This document shows positions 49,831 through 59,067 of a stretch of DNA of 64,000 bases, in pieces. A model generated the notes under the pieces. That model saw only the letters and a list, made by a program, of their open reading frames with translations. It made no database searches and was not told the DNA's origin. Origin of the DNA: VRUE01 sp036406595. Lineage in GTDB: Bacteria; Actinomycetota; Thermoleophilia; Solirubrobacterales; 70-9. The position numbers were made by a program, and so were the translations under genes. Each line of letters opens with the position of its first letter. Positions within the stretch are counted from its first letter, which is position 1. The stretch covers positions 1-64,000 of the forward strand of contig DASXAR010000087.1 in assembly GCA_036406595.1 (NCBI GenBank), in the 5' to 3' direction.

Positions 49831-50545
49831 GCGCACCAGCTACGGGGTGGACGGCCAGGGCGTCGCGATGCTGCGCCTCGAGCGCCCCGACGCACGCAAC
49901 GCGATCGACACGCTGATGCTCGAGGAGCTGCTCGGACACCTGGACTCCGCGCGCGAGGCCGAGGAGGCAAGGGTGCTGGTGATCAGCTCAGGCGACCAGA
50001 TGGGCCTCTCGGCCGGCGCCGACATCCGCGAGGAGCTGGACGCAGGCGGCAAGGTCCATCGCATGCAGCTCTTCGCAGACCTCTACGACCAGGTCGTCGC
50101 CTTCCCCAAGCCGACGGTGGCGGCCTGCCACGGTGATGTCGTCGGCGGCGGTGCCGAGATCGCGGTTGCCTGCGACCTGCGGGTCGGCGGGTCCAATCTG
50201 CGGATGCGCTTCCCGGGCGCCGCGCTCGGCGTCCCGGTCGGGCCTGCCCGCCTGGTCAGCCTCTGCGGCCTCGCAACCGCCAAGTATCTGCTGCTCACCT
50301 CGCGCACGGTGGGTGCCGACGAGGCTCTCCGCCTCGGTCTCGTCAACCGCGTCGCGCCGGCCGCCGCGACCGAGGACGCCGCGCTGGAGATGGCAACGGC
50401 TGTGGCAGCCCACCCGCCGGAGGCGGTGGCCAGGCTGAAGCGCATGCTGCACGCATGGGACGACGTCGTCGGCCGCTCGAGGGCCGAGGGCGAGGGGCAG
50501 GTCGAGTGGCAGCGCTCCGGCCCCGGGCTGCCGGCCGCCGATTAG
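49823..50545 (+). CDS. enoyl-CoA hydratase/isomerase family protein
   Basis: This 240-residue crotonase-fold protein has MLRLERPDARNAIDTLMLEE, the oxyanion-hole segments SAGADIREELDAGG and CHGDVVGGGAEIAVACDLRV, and LTSRTVGADEALRLGLVNRV. The position of the catalytic glutamates is not obvious, so hydratase and isomerase activity cannot be separated. It overlaps pth by 8 bases and probably shares its transcript. Confidence 0.88.
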   Translation: MGERTSYGVDGQGVAMLRLERPDARNAIDTLMLEELLGHLDSAREAEEARVLVISSGDQMGLSAGADIREELDAGGKVHRMQLFADLYDQVVAFPKPTVAACHGDVVGGGAEIAVACDLRVGGSNLRMRFPGAALGVPVGPARLVSLCGLATAKYLLLTSRTVGADEALRLGLVNRVAPAAATEDAALEMATAVAAHPPEAVARLKRMLHAWDDVVGRSRAEGEGQVEWQRSGPGLPAAD

Positions 50546-50575
50546 CCGATCGGGTCGCAACTCCTCCACGGGGCG

Positions 50576-51589
50576 ATGACAGAATCCCTGGCGATGCTGA
50601 CCGTCGCCGTCACCGGCCCCACGGGCGAGATCGGCAAGCCATTCGTGGCGGCGCTCGAGCGCTCGCCGGAGGTCGGCAGGATCGTCGGCATGGGTCGGCG
50701 CTACTTCGACCCCGATGAGCAGGGGTGGGAGAAGGTCGAGTACCGCCGCGGAGACGTCCTCGATCGAGATGCCGTCGACGACCTGGTATCCGAGGCCGAC
50801 GTGGTCGTCCACCTCGCCTTCGCGATCGTCGCCGGTGGCGGCGACACGAGGGAGGTCAACCTGAACGGCTCCCGCAACGTTTTCCGGGCTGCCGCCGCCG
50901 CCGGAGCAAAGCGCCTCGTCTACACCTCCTCGGTTGCCGCCTACGGCTTCGGCGGCGACCTTCCAGAGCTGTTGACCGAGGAGGTGCCCACCAGAGGGAC
51001 GCCTCGCAATCCCTACTCGGCGGACAAGGCGGCGGCCGAGGACGAGCTTGCCGATGCGCTGCGCGGCTCCGAGACCGCGGCGTACGTGTTCCGGCCCTGC
51101 ATCGTCGCCGGCCCCGACGCGACCGTGATGCTCGACATGATTCCGCTTCTCGCCCTGGGGCGAAGGATTCCCGGGCCGCTGCGCTGGGCGCTCGGCCGGG
51201 TGCCCGAGCTGCGCCCGGTGCTGCCGGATCCCGGCGTGACCTTCCAGCTTGTCCATCAGGACGACGTCGCCGCTGCGCTCCTCGCCGCGGTGCTCGGGCA
51301 CGGGGAGCCCGGTGCCTACAACCTCGCCGGCCCGGGAAAGCTGACGATCACCGACGTCGCGCACGAGCTCGGCTGGCACGCGGTCCCCGCTCCCCAGATC
51401 GCGGTCGGGGCGGCCGCCGAGGCCGTCGCCGTGCTGCCCTTCCTTCCCGACGAGGCGGCCTGGATCGAGATGGTCCGGCGCCCCGTCCTGATGGACACGG
51501 CCAGGGCGCGCAACCTGCTGCATTGGGTTCCGCACCACGACGCTCGGGAGACCCTCCGGCAGACGATCGACGCGGTCCGCTCCAGATAG
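50576..51589 (+). CDS. NAD-dependent epimerase/dehydratase (extended SDR)
   Basis: This 337-residue Rossmann-fold protein has the cofactor motif VAVTGPTGEIGKPFVAALE, RLVYTSSVAAYGF and the catalytic YSADKAAAEDELADAL (YxxxK). The C-terminal domain contains FQLVHQDDVAAALLAAVLGH and GAYNLAGPGKLTITDVAHEL. Substrate is unknown; nucleotide sugars or lipids are candidates. ATG 50576 or ATG 50594 may be the start. Confidence 0.87.
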   Translation: MTESLAMLTVAVTGPTGEIGKPFVAALERSPEVGRIVGMGRRYFDPDEQGWEKVEYRRGDVLDRDAVDDLVSEADVVVHLAFAIVAGGGDTREVNLNGSRNVFRAAAAAGAKRLVYTSSVAAYGFGGDLPELLTEEVPTRGTPRNPYSADKAAAEDELADALRGSETAAYVFRPCIVAGPDATVMLDMIPLLALGRRIPGPLRWALGRVPELRPVLPDPGVTFQLVHQDDVAAALLAAVLGHGEPGAYNLAGPGKLTITDVAHELGWHAVPAPQIAVGAAAEAVAVLPFLPDEAAWIEMVRRPVLMDTARARNLLHWVPHHDARETLRQTIDAVRSR

Positions 51590-51625
51590 TTCGCGCAGGT
51601 CTCCCTTCGCGATACTGAGGACACC

Positions 51626-53263
51626 GTGACCGACGCCGTCGATGCCCTTGATCGGGGCCGCGCGCGCTTCGCAGGCCAGGCGTGGCTTGAGGCATATGAG
51701 GCGCTATCGCTTGCCGATCGGGCGAGCTCGCTCGAGGGCGCGGACCTGGAGATGCTCGCCACCGCCGCCTACATGATCGGGCACGAGGACGAGTATCTGG
51801 AAATGCTGGGGCGGGCACACCGGGCCCGACTCGATGCCGGCGAGCGTGATGCCGCCCTTCGCGACGCCTTCTGGGTGGGGGTCAACCTCGCCCGTCGCGG
51901 CGAGATGGGCCCGGCGGGCGGCTGGCTCGGCCGGGCGCAGCGCCTGCTCGAGTCCGAGGGTGACAGCGTGGAGCGCGGCTACATGCTGTTGCCGACCATG
52001 TTCGAGCAGGAGGCCCAAGGGGACCTCGCATCGGCCGGCGAGAGCGCCGCCGAGGCGACGGCGATCGGCGAGCGTTTCGCCGACCCGGACCTCGTCGCGC
52101 TCGCGGGACACGAGCACGGTCACCTCCTCATCCGCCAGGGACGGGTGGGCGAGGGCCTTGCTCTCCTGGACGAGGCGATGGTCGCGGCGAGCGCCGGCGA
52201 GCTGTCGCCGATCGTCACCGGGATCGTCTACTGCGGCGTGATCCTGGCCTGCGAGGACGCTCACGACCTGCGCCGAGCGCGCGAGTGGACCGCGACGCTG
52301 ACCCGTTGGTGCGACGAGCAGGAGGAGATGGTCGCCTTCACCGGTCGCTGCCTCATCCACCGGGCGGAAATCCTGCAGTCGCAGGGGGCCTGGACGGAGG
52401 CGCTTGAGGAGGCCCGGCGCGCGGGCGAGCGATGCCTCCAGGGCGAGAACCGCTCCGCGGCCGGCGAGGCCTGTTACCGGCAGGCGGAGGTGCACCGGCT
52501 GCGCGGCGACTTCGAGGCGGCTGAGATCGCCTACCGCGAGGCGAGCCGTCACGGGCGGGAGCCCCAGCCGGGGTTGGCGTTGCTGCGGCTCGGGCAGGGA
52601 GACCGCGCAGCGGCCATTGCGGCCGTCGGTCGAGTCGCAGAGGAGACCACCGAGCCGGGCCGCCGCGCCGACCTCTTGCCGGGGTTGGTCGAGGTGATGC
52701 TCGCCGCCGGCGAGATCGAGGCGGCGCGCGGTGCCGTCGAGGAGCTCGAGGGCCTGGCCGCTGACTTCGGCAGCGCGACGCTGGCGGCGATGGCCGACCA
52801 GGCATGCGGGGCGGTGGAGCTGATCGGCGGAGACGCCGCCACGGCCCTGGCGGCGCTGCGCAGGGCGGCCGGAGCGTGGCAGGACCTGGGAGCTCCCTAT
52901 GAGGCGGCGAGAACGCGCGAGCTGGTCGGGCTCGGCTGCCGCGCCCTCGGCGACAGGGACGGCGGGGATCTTGAGCTTGAGGCTGCCCGGGCCATGTTCG
53001 CCGAACTGGAGGCGGGGCCGGACCTCGCCCGGCTCGATTCGCTGCTCGCGGTCGAGTCGCCCGGCGACCGGCACGGCCTGACCGATCGCGAGGTCGAGGT
53101 CCTTCGCCTGGTCGCAGCCGGGAAGAGCAACCGGGAAATCGCCGAAGCGCTGGTGATCAGCGAGCACACCGTGGCCCGCCACCTGCAGAACATCTACGCC
53201 AAGCTCGGCGTCTCCTCGAGGACGGCGGCCGGCGCCTTTGCCTTCTCGCACGATCTCGTCTGA
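51626..53263 (+). CDS. LuxR family regulator with TPR-like sensor region
   Basis: This 545-residue protein has an N-terminal array of about ten helical repeats resembling TPRs (AEILQSQGAWTEALEEARRA, AEVHRLRGDFEAAEIAYREA) and a C-terminal LuxR/GerE helix-turn-helix (GLTDREVEVLRLVAAGKSNR, EIAEALVISEHTVARHLQNI, YAKLGVSSRT). It lacks the AAA/MalT ATPase domain. The GTG start at 51626 is used. It is upstream of the alpha/beta-hydrolase-like gene, which could be a target. Confidence 0.87.
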   Translation: MTDAVDALDRGRARFAGQAWLEAYEALSLADRASSLEGADLEMLATAAYMIGHEDEYLEMLGRAHRARLDAGERDAALRDAFWVGVNLARRGEMGPAGGWLGRAQRLLESEGDSVERGYMLLPTMFEQEAQGDLASAGESAAEATAIGERFADPDLVALAGHEHGHLLIRQGRVGEGLALLDEAMVAASAGELSPIVTGIVYCGVILACEDAHDLRRAREWTATLTRWCDEQEEMVAFTGRCLIHRAEILQSQGAWTEALEEARRAGERCLQGENRSAAGEACYRQAEVHRLRGDFEAAEIAYREASRHGREPQPGLALLRLGQGDRAAAIAAVGRVAEETTEPGRRADLLPGLVEVMLAAGEIEAARGAVEELEGLAADFGSATLAAMADQACGAVELIGGDAATALAALRRAAGAWQDLGAPYEAARTRELVGLGCRALGDRDGGDLELEAARAMFAELEAGPDLARLDSLLAVESPGDRHGLTDREVEVLRLVAAGKSNREIAEALVISEHTVARHLQNIYAKLGVSSRTAAGAFAFSHDLV

Positions 53264-53362
53264 AGGCGGGCCGATGGTCAGAATGGACCACGGCGCCCCG
53301 AGGCCGAAGTTGGTGAATCCAGGCGATGCGTGCGGCGAATAAGCGGCCTAGGGTGGGCGTCG

Positions 53363-54229
53363 ATGGCCGCCACGACACAGATCGCAGAGGGCTCGCGGGA
53401 GCGTCTGCTCGACGGAATCCCGGTCACCGAACGGCGCCTCGAGCTCGCCGGCCTCTCGACCCTGGTGCTGGGCGGAGGGGAGGGGCCACCGGTCGTCCTC
53501 CTCCACGGCCCGGGCGAGTCCGCGGTCAAATGGATGTCGATTCTGCCGGCCCTCACCCGCACCAACACGGTGCTCGCTCCGGACCTGCCCGCTCACGGCG
53601 AGACGGAGGTGCCCGACTGGCCGCTGGAGCCGGAGCCCGTGCTCAACTGGCTCGAGGCGCTGGTCGACGATCAATGCAGCGCCCCACCGACGATCGTCGG
53701 ACAGGTGCTGGGGGGCGCGCTCGGGGCTCGATTTGCCGCAACGCGGTCGAACCGCCTCAGCGGCCTGGTGCTGGTCGACAGCCTCGGCCTGGGGCGCTTC
53801 CGGCCGTCGCCCCGGTTTGCGCTGACGATGGCCGGCTTTCTCGCGAGGCCGTCCGAGCGCAGCTACAACCGCTTCATGCGGCAGTGCTCGTTCGACCTCG
53901 ACGGCCTGCGTGACCAGATGGGCGAGCGCTGGGACGCATTCGTCGACTACAACATCGACCTCGCCCGCTCTCCCAAGGCGAAGGCCGCGGGGCGGCTGAT
54001 GCGAAAGGTCGGCCTGCCGCGCATTCCGGCGGCGGAACTGGAGCGGATTGCGGTTCCGACCACGCTGATCTGGGGCAGGCAGGATCGCGCGATTCGCCTT
54101 CGAATCGCCGAAGCCGCGAGCGCCCGCTTCGGCTGGAGGCTTCGGGTGATCGAGGACTGTGCGGATGATCCCCCGCGCGATCGCCCCGCCGAGTTCCTCA
54201 GCGCCCTGCGCCCCGCCCTCCCCAGCTGA
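53363..54229 (+). CDS. alpha/beta hydrolase-fold protein lacking the catalytic Ser and His
   Basis: This 288-residue protein has clear alpha/beta-hydrolase architecture: VVLLHGPGESAVKWMSILPA, APDLPAHGETEVPDWPLEPE, LIWGRQDRAIRLRIAEAA. However, the nucleophile elbow reads GQVLGG instead of GxSxG, so serine is valine. The terminal histidine motif (usually GH) reads CADDPP. Two of the three catalytic residues are therefore missing. It may be a pseudo-enzyme, for example a ligand-binding protein. ATG 53363 is used rather than GTG 53330. Confidence 0.83.
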   Translation: MAATTQIAEGSRERLLDGIPVTERRLELAGLSTLVLGGGEGPPVVLLHGPGESAVKWMSILPALTRTNTVLAPDLPAHGETEVPDWPLEPEPVLNWLEALVDDQCSAPPTIVGQVLGGALGARFAATRSNRLSGLVLVDSLGLGRFRPSPRFALTMAGFLARPSERSYNRFMRQCSFDLDGLRDQMGERWDAFVDYNIDLARSPKAKAAGRLMRKVGLPRIPAAELERIAVPTTLIWGRQDRAIRLRIAEAASARFGWRLRVIEDCADDPPRDRPAEFLSALRPALPS

Positions 54230-55067
54230 GCGGGTCGAGCACCGTGCGGCCGCGGAATGCGTCTCGACGGTCAAGCATGTGCTCGGCGATGGAGTCGGAC
54301 CGGCTGACCCAGAGGACGCCGTCGCCGGCGGCGGTGGCGACCCGGTCCAGCAGCGCCTTCAACCGCTCCCCGCCGAGCCAATCGAACATGGATAGGTGCA
54401 GGACGATCGCCATGAAGCCCCCCTCGTCCCCGAGGCGCTCTATCTCACCCAGCAGATGGTCGAGGAAGGTTTCCGGCTCGAGCGGCTCCGGCGTCCCGGC
54501 GATCTGCTCGCGCACCTGCGCCATTGGCGGCAGCAGGCAGCTGGCGTCGACGTGGCGCCACTCGAACGGCAGCAGAGCGACCCCGTCCATGGTGCCGGCG
54601 CCGCGCCCCGCGGGCGAGCAGTAGTCGAGCCCCGCCCGGCTCAGCACCCCCGTTCCGCCGGCACCGAGGCCGCCGCCTGGTGGCCGCATGCCGCTCAGCC
54701 GAAGGCCCAGCTCGGCGAACGCGCCGACTCCGCGCTCCAGGTTGTCGGCCTGCTCGGAGGCGCTCAGGGTTGCCCAATCCTCGTGCCGCCAGGCGTGGAA
54801 GGCGACCTCGTGACCGCACGCCCCGATCTTCCGAAGCGCTTCCGGGTAGAGCTCTGCGTTCAGGCCCTCGACGAAGAACGTCGCCGCGAGGTCGTGCTCG
54901 GCCAGCGCCTCGAGCACGCGGGGCAGAACCGCAGTCGCCGTGAAGTGCTCGCCGAGCGGCGCGTCCTCCGGGAAGGCGCCGAGCTCGATCTCGGCCGCCT
55001 CGCCGAGGTTGTCGAAGCTGAGGGCGAGCGCCCCCCGGGCGCCGCCGGGCCAGGCCTCGTCGGTCAA
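54198..55067 (-). CDS. polysaccharide deacetylase (NodB-like)
   Basis: This 289-residue protein is of the carbohydrate esterase 4 fold. The first metal motif reads LALSFDNLGEAAEIELG, with Asp-Asn in place of the usual Asp-Asp; the second is FHAWRHEDW (H-x3-H), and GMRPPGGG is the third motif. No signal peptide is evident in the short form. The start is TTG 55067, which overlaps the stop of the upstream membrane protein gene (TTGA). Its 3' end overlaps the convergent hydrolase gene by 32 bases. Confidence 0.75.
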   Translation of the reverse strand: MTDEAWPGGARGALALSFDNLGEAAEIELGAFPEDAPLGEHFTATAVLPRVLEALAEHDLAATFFVEGLNAELYPEALRKIGACGHEVAFHAWRHEDWATLSASEQADNLERGVGAFAELGLRLSGMRPPGGGLGAGGTGVLSRAGLDYCSPAGRGAGTMDGVALLPFEWRHVDASCLLPPMAQVREQIAGTPEPLEPETFLDHLLGEIERLGDEGGFMAIVLHLSMFDWLGGERLKALLDRVATAAGDGVLWVSRSDSIAEHMLDRRDAFRGRTVLDPLSWGGRGAGR

Positions 55068-55591
55068 GGCTCGCGCAGGGCCGGGCTCCAGCGCTCCGGA
55101 TCGAGGAGCGCCTGCTCGCGCGCCCAGCGGAAGTGATGTCGCGCCGAGGCCAGGAGGATCGGGAAGTTGAGGAGCCCGGCGAGCGCGAAGCCGCGGGAGT
55201 CGCGTTCCGTCTCGGCGAGCAGGCTGGCGGCACTCGCAAGTCCCCACGCCCAGAGAACCGCGTTGTAGGCGGGCAGCTGGTCCTCCCGCAGGCCCTCGGC
55301 TTCGTCGAGCATCGGCAATCCCCGGTGCAGCGACCAGGGCCAGGCCTTGAAATGGACCGCGACGCCGGCCAGCCCGACCCCGGCGTTGAAGGCGGAGAGC
55401 CTCGCGGCCGCCCGCCCCGTTGCGGCCGCCGCCAGCAGCCCTAGCGGAATCAGCGAAGCCCAGAGCGCCAGGGCGCCTCGACGCCCCAGCTGGGGCTCGA
55501 ACACGAGGCCGACGCCGGCGCGTGTCTCATATGCGTTGTGGGCAAGGAGCCCCAGCGTCGAGCCGGCGGCGAACGGGCGTCTCAGTCTCAT
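55064..55591 (-). CDS. small multi-pass membrane protein
   Basis: This 175-residue protein begins MRLRRPFAAGSTLGLLAHNA and has hydrophobic stretches LALWASLIPLGLLAAAATGR, LSAFNAGVGLAGVAVHFKAW and LWAWGLASAASLLAE. It is not recognised. It overlaps the polysaccharide deacetylase gene by TTGA, so the two are probably translated together and may act on the same envelope polymer or lipid. Confidence 0.6.
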   Translation of the reverse strand: MRLRRPFAAGSTLGLLAHNAYETRAGVGLVFEPQLGRRGALALWASLIPLGLLAAAATGRAAARLSAFNAGVGLAGVAVHFKAWPWSLHRGLPMLDEAEGLREDQLPAYNAVLWAWGLASAASLLAETERDSRGFALAGLLNFPILLASARHHFRWAREQALLDPERWSPALREP

Positions 55592-55665
55592 CGAGGTGGG
55601 AGCGTAGCCCCTCTATCTAGAATCGACCGTAGCCCGGATCAGGCGATCCGGGCCCTCTGCATGCC

Positions 55666-58600
55666 ATGAGCCTCCGGCCCCTGATCGAGATAGCCGCCGA
55701 AAACGAGCGCCTCCACGCGCTCGCCGGGCGACTCGGTGCCGCCCGCGAGGGCGGCGAGCCGGTCGAGGTGAGCGCCTCGGGGCCCGTCCGCGCGCTTCTG
55801 CTCGGCGCCCTGCTCGAGGACGATCGCCTCTCCGGCGCCCCCGCGCTGCTCGTCACCCCCGACGACCGCTCCGCGCGCGACCTCGCCGCCGACCTCCGCG
55901 CCTACCTGGCCCCGCGTCGCGTCCGCTTCTACCCGTCGCGCGGCACCGGCTACGCCTCACACGTGACGCCGCCTCCTCACCTGGTGGGCCTCCGCATCGA
56001 CGCCCTCGACGCCCTCAAGGCGGCGGGTGGGCCGGGCGCCGCGGGCGCGATAGTCGTCGCCGGCGCGACGGCGCTCGCCGAGGCCGTTCCGGACGCCTCG
56101 CTGCGCCCCTCCGGCTCCACGATCGCGACCGGCGAGGAGGTCGACCTCGGCTCCGTCTCCGCAGCTCTCTCCGCGGCCGGCTACGAGCGGGTCGAGCAGG
56201 TCGAGGAGCGCGGCCAGTTCGCGGTTCGGGGCGGCATCCTCGACGTCTTTCCCGCCACCGAGGAGAGGGCGGTGCGGGTCGAGCTGTTCGGCGACGAGGT
56301 GGAGTCGATGCGCTGGTTCTCCACCTTCACCCAGCGCTCGCTCGGCGACGCCGACCGGGTCGAGCTCGCCCCCGCCGCCGAGCTCGACGTCGAGCATCGC
56401 GAGCTGGCCGAGCTGGCGGCGATGGAGGCGGAGGAGAAGGGGGAGGACCCGCCGAGCGCCGCCGAGATGCTGCCCCTGGCGCAGTTCGGAGCGCCGCTCG
56501 ACCTCGTCCCCGAGTCGGCGGCGGTGATCCTCGTCTCCACCGAGGAGATCGAGCCGGCGCTCCGCGACCACTGGGAGGACGCGACGACGGCGATGCACGC
56601 CGAGGACGCCCGCCACCTCTACGTCGACGTCGCCGGGCCGCTCGCCGAGCGGGCCGTGCTATCGCTGGGCGCCGCCGGCGACGAGGACGAGGACGCCTTC
56701 CGGGCCGCCCGGGCCGAGTCGCCGGCGCGCAACATCAAGGAGGCGGAGGGCGAGCTCGACAGGCACATCCGCTCCGGTTACCGCACCGTCGTCGCCTTCG
56801 ACAGCGCCGGGGAGGCGGAGCGGGCACGCTACGGGCTCGACCGCCTCGACGCGAAACTGCTGGAAGGCGGCCGTCTCTCTCCGAACCCCGGCGTCTCCTT
56901 TGCCGAGGCGCGGCTCCGGGAGGGTTTCGTCAGCCCGGAGCTGCGCCTCGCGGTCTACCCCTTCCGCCGGCTCGTGCACCGCCGCCGGCGGGCCGACGAG
57001 CGCGCGCCCGGCGCGGCCCGCGGCCGCCTCGCTTTCAGCGACCTTCGGGTCGGCGACTACGTCGTCCACGAGGACCACGGGGTCGCCCGCTTCGCGGGCT
57101 TCGAGACGCGCGAGGTGGGCGGGGTCACCCGGGACTATCTCTACCTCGAATACAAAGGCGAGGACCGGGTCTACGTCCCCACCGACCAGCTCGCGAAGCT
57201 GAGCCGCTACGTCGGGGCCGGCGGCGAGCCGGCGCTTTCGGCGCTGGGCGGCAAACGCTGGCAGAACATGAAGGCGCGGGCCCGGCGCGCGGCAGGCGCC
57301 CTCGCCGGCGAGCTTCTCAACCTCTACGCGGAGCGCCGCACCCGGAAGGGGCATGGGTTTCCGCCGGACGGCGAGTGGCAGATCGAGATGGAGGCTGCCT
57401 TCCCCTACCGCGAGACCGCCGACCAGGTCGAGGCGATCGAGGCCGTCAAGGGAGACATGGAGTCCGAGCAGCCGATGGACCGGCTCGTCTGCGGCGACGT
57501 CGGCTTCGGCAAGACCGAGGTGGCGCTGAGAGCCGCCGTCAAGGCCGCCTCGGACGGCAAGCAGGTGATGATGTTGGCGCCGACGACGATCCTCGCCCAG
57601 CAGCACTTCGGGACCTTCGGGGAGCGCCTCGCCGACCTTCCATTCACCCTGGACTGGGTCTCCCGGCTGCGCAAGCCCGGGGACGTCAAGGAGGCCCTGA
57701 AGCGATTCGAGGCCGGCCAGGTCGACATCCTGATCGGGACCCATAGGCTCCTTTCGCGTGACGTCCGCGCGGCCGACCTGGGGTTGCTGATCGTCGACGA
57801 GGAGCAGCGCTTCGGGGTCAAGCAGAAGGAGCTGCTGCGCCAGCTGAAGCTGAAGGTCGACGTTCTCGCCCTCTCGGCCACGCCGATCCCCCGCACCCTC
57901 CAGATGAGCCTGGCCGGGCTGCGCGACATCTCGGTGATCGAGACTCCGCCCGAGGGGCGGCGGCCGGTCCGGACCTACGTCGGGCCCTACGACGAGGACC
58001 TCGTCCGGCGGGCGATCGAGCGGGAGCGCGAGCGCGGCGGCCAGGCCTTCTTCCTCCACAACCGCATCGACAGCCTGCCCGAGACCGCCGAGCGGGTTCG
58101 GGCCCTCGTCCCCGGCGCGCGCGTCGCCGAGGCCCATGGCCAGATGGAGGAGTCCCAGCTCGAGCAGGCCATGCTCGGCTTCCTGCGGGGCGAGGCCGAC
58201 TGCCTGGTCACGACGACGATCATCGAGGCCGGGCTCGACATCCCGACCGCGAACACCCTGATCGTCGAGCGAGCGGACCAGCTGGGGCTCGCTCAGGCGT
58301 ATCAGATCCGGGGCCGGGTCGGACGCTCCCCCGAGCGCGCCTTCGCCTATCTGCTCTATCCGTCCGCCGAGGCGATGAGCGAGGAGGCCGCGGCGCGCCT
58401 CTCGACCCTGGCGGACCACACTGAGCTCGGCTCGGGCTTCAAGATCGCGATGAGGGACCTCGACATCCGCGGCGCCGGAGACCTGCTCGGCGAGGAGCAG
58501 TCCGGTCACGTCGCGGCGGTCGGCTTCGAGCTCTACTGCCAGATGATCGACGAGGCCGTCGCCGAGGCGGCTGCGGCTCCGGAGAAGGAGAGGGCCGAGC

Positions 58601-59067
58601 CGGTTCGCTTCGACGTCGCTCTCGACGCCTACCTGCCCGCCTCCTTCATCCCGTTCGAGGCCGCCAAGATCGACGTGCACCGCCGCGTCGCCGCGGCGCG
58701 GCGACCGGGCGAGCTGAGGGCGATCCGCGACGAGCTCGAGGACCGCTTCGGGCCGCTGCCGGCTGCGGCCGAGAACCTGCTGGCGCTGCAGCGGGCGCGG
58801 ATCGAGCTGCGCCTCGCCGGCGCCAGCAGCGTCGAGGTCCGTGGCGGCAGGCTCAGCATCAGCGGCGTCGAGCTCGACTCCGAGGGGTCGGGGATCCTCC
58901 AGGAGCGGGTCGAGGGGTCGCTCTACGACTGGCGCGAGAAAACCGCCTCGGTGCGGGTTCCCGACGATCCGGAGGCGAGGCTGGGTGCGGTGCTCTCGAT
59001 GGCCGACGCGCTGCGCGAGGCTGGCGGGCCGCAGGACCGCGAAGCAGATATGCTGCCGACTTCGTGA
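55666..59067 (+). CDS. mfd: transcription-repair coupling factor
   Basis: The 1133-residue DNA translocase removes stalled RNA polymerase and recruits UvrA. Domains in order: a UvrB-like N-terminal module (about 1-340), the RNA-polymerase interacting domain of CarD type (LRVGDYVVHEDHGVARFAGF), helicase motif I (CGDVGFGKTEVALRAAVKAA), motif II variant DEEQRFGVKQKE, motif III LSATPIPRTLQMSLAG, motif VI QIRGRVGRSPERAFAYLLYP and a C-terminal TRCF domain. Its stop overlaps the GTG of the next gene (GTGA). Confidence 0.97.
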   Translation: MSLRPLIEIAAENERLHALAGRLGAAREGGEPVEVSASGPVRALLLGALLEDDRLSGAPALLVTPDDRSARDLAADLRAYLAPRRVRFYPSRGTGYASHVTPPPHLVGLRIDALDALKAAGGPGAAGAIVVAGATALAEAVPDASLRPSGSTIATGEEVDLGSVSAALSAAGYERVEQVEERGQFAVRGGILDVFPATEERAVRVELFGDEVESMRWFSTFTQRSLGDADRVELAPAAELDVEHRELAELAAMEAEEKGEDPPSAAEMLPLAQFGAPLDLVPESAAVILVSTEEIEPALRDHWEDATTAMHAEDARHLYVDVAGPLAERAVLSLGAAGDEDEDAFRAARAESPARNIKEAEGELDRHIRSGYRTVVAFDSAGEAERARYGLDRLDAKLLEGGRLSPNPGVSFAEARLREGFVSPELRLAVYPFRRLVHRRRRADERAPGAARGRLAFSDLRVGDYVVHEDHGVARFAGFETREVGGVTRDYLYLEYKGEDRVYVPTDQLAKLSRYVGAGGEPALSALGGKRWQNMKARARRAAGALAGELLNLYAERRTRKGHGFPPDGEWQIEMEAAFPYRETADQVEAIEAVKGDMESEQPMDRLVCGDVGFGKTEVALRAAVKAASDGKQVMMLAPTTILAQQHFGTFGERLADLPFTLDWVSRLRKPGDVKEALKRFEAGQVDILIGTHRLLSRDVRAADLGLLIVDEEQRFGVKQKELLRQLKLKVDVLALSATPIPRTLQMSLAGLRDISVIETPPEGRRPVRTYVGPYDEDLVRRAIERERERGGQAFFLHNRIDSLPETAERVRALVPGARVAEAHGQMEESQLEQAMLGFLRGEADCLVTTTIIEAGLDIPTANTLIVERADQLGLAQAYQIRGRVGRSPERAFAYLLYPSAEAMSEEAAARLSTLADHTELGSGFKIAMRDLDIRGAGDLLGEEQSGHVAAVGFELYCQMIDEAVAEAAAAPEKERAEPVRFDVALDAYLPASFIPFEAAKIDVHRRVAAARRPGELRAIRDELEDRFGPLPAAAENLLALQRARIELRLAGASSVEVRGGRLSISGVELDSEGSGILQERVEGSLYDWREKTASVRVPDDPEARLGAVLSMADALREAGGPQDREADMLPTS

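Noticed and set aside
56659..58680. 673-codon minus-strand frame antisense to mfd
   Set aside because: Shadow of mfd; protein text is Leu/Val/Asp/Arg repeats without motifs.
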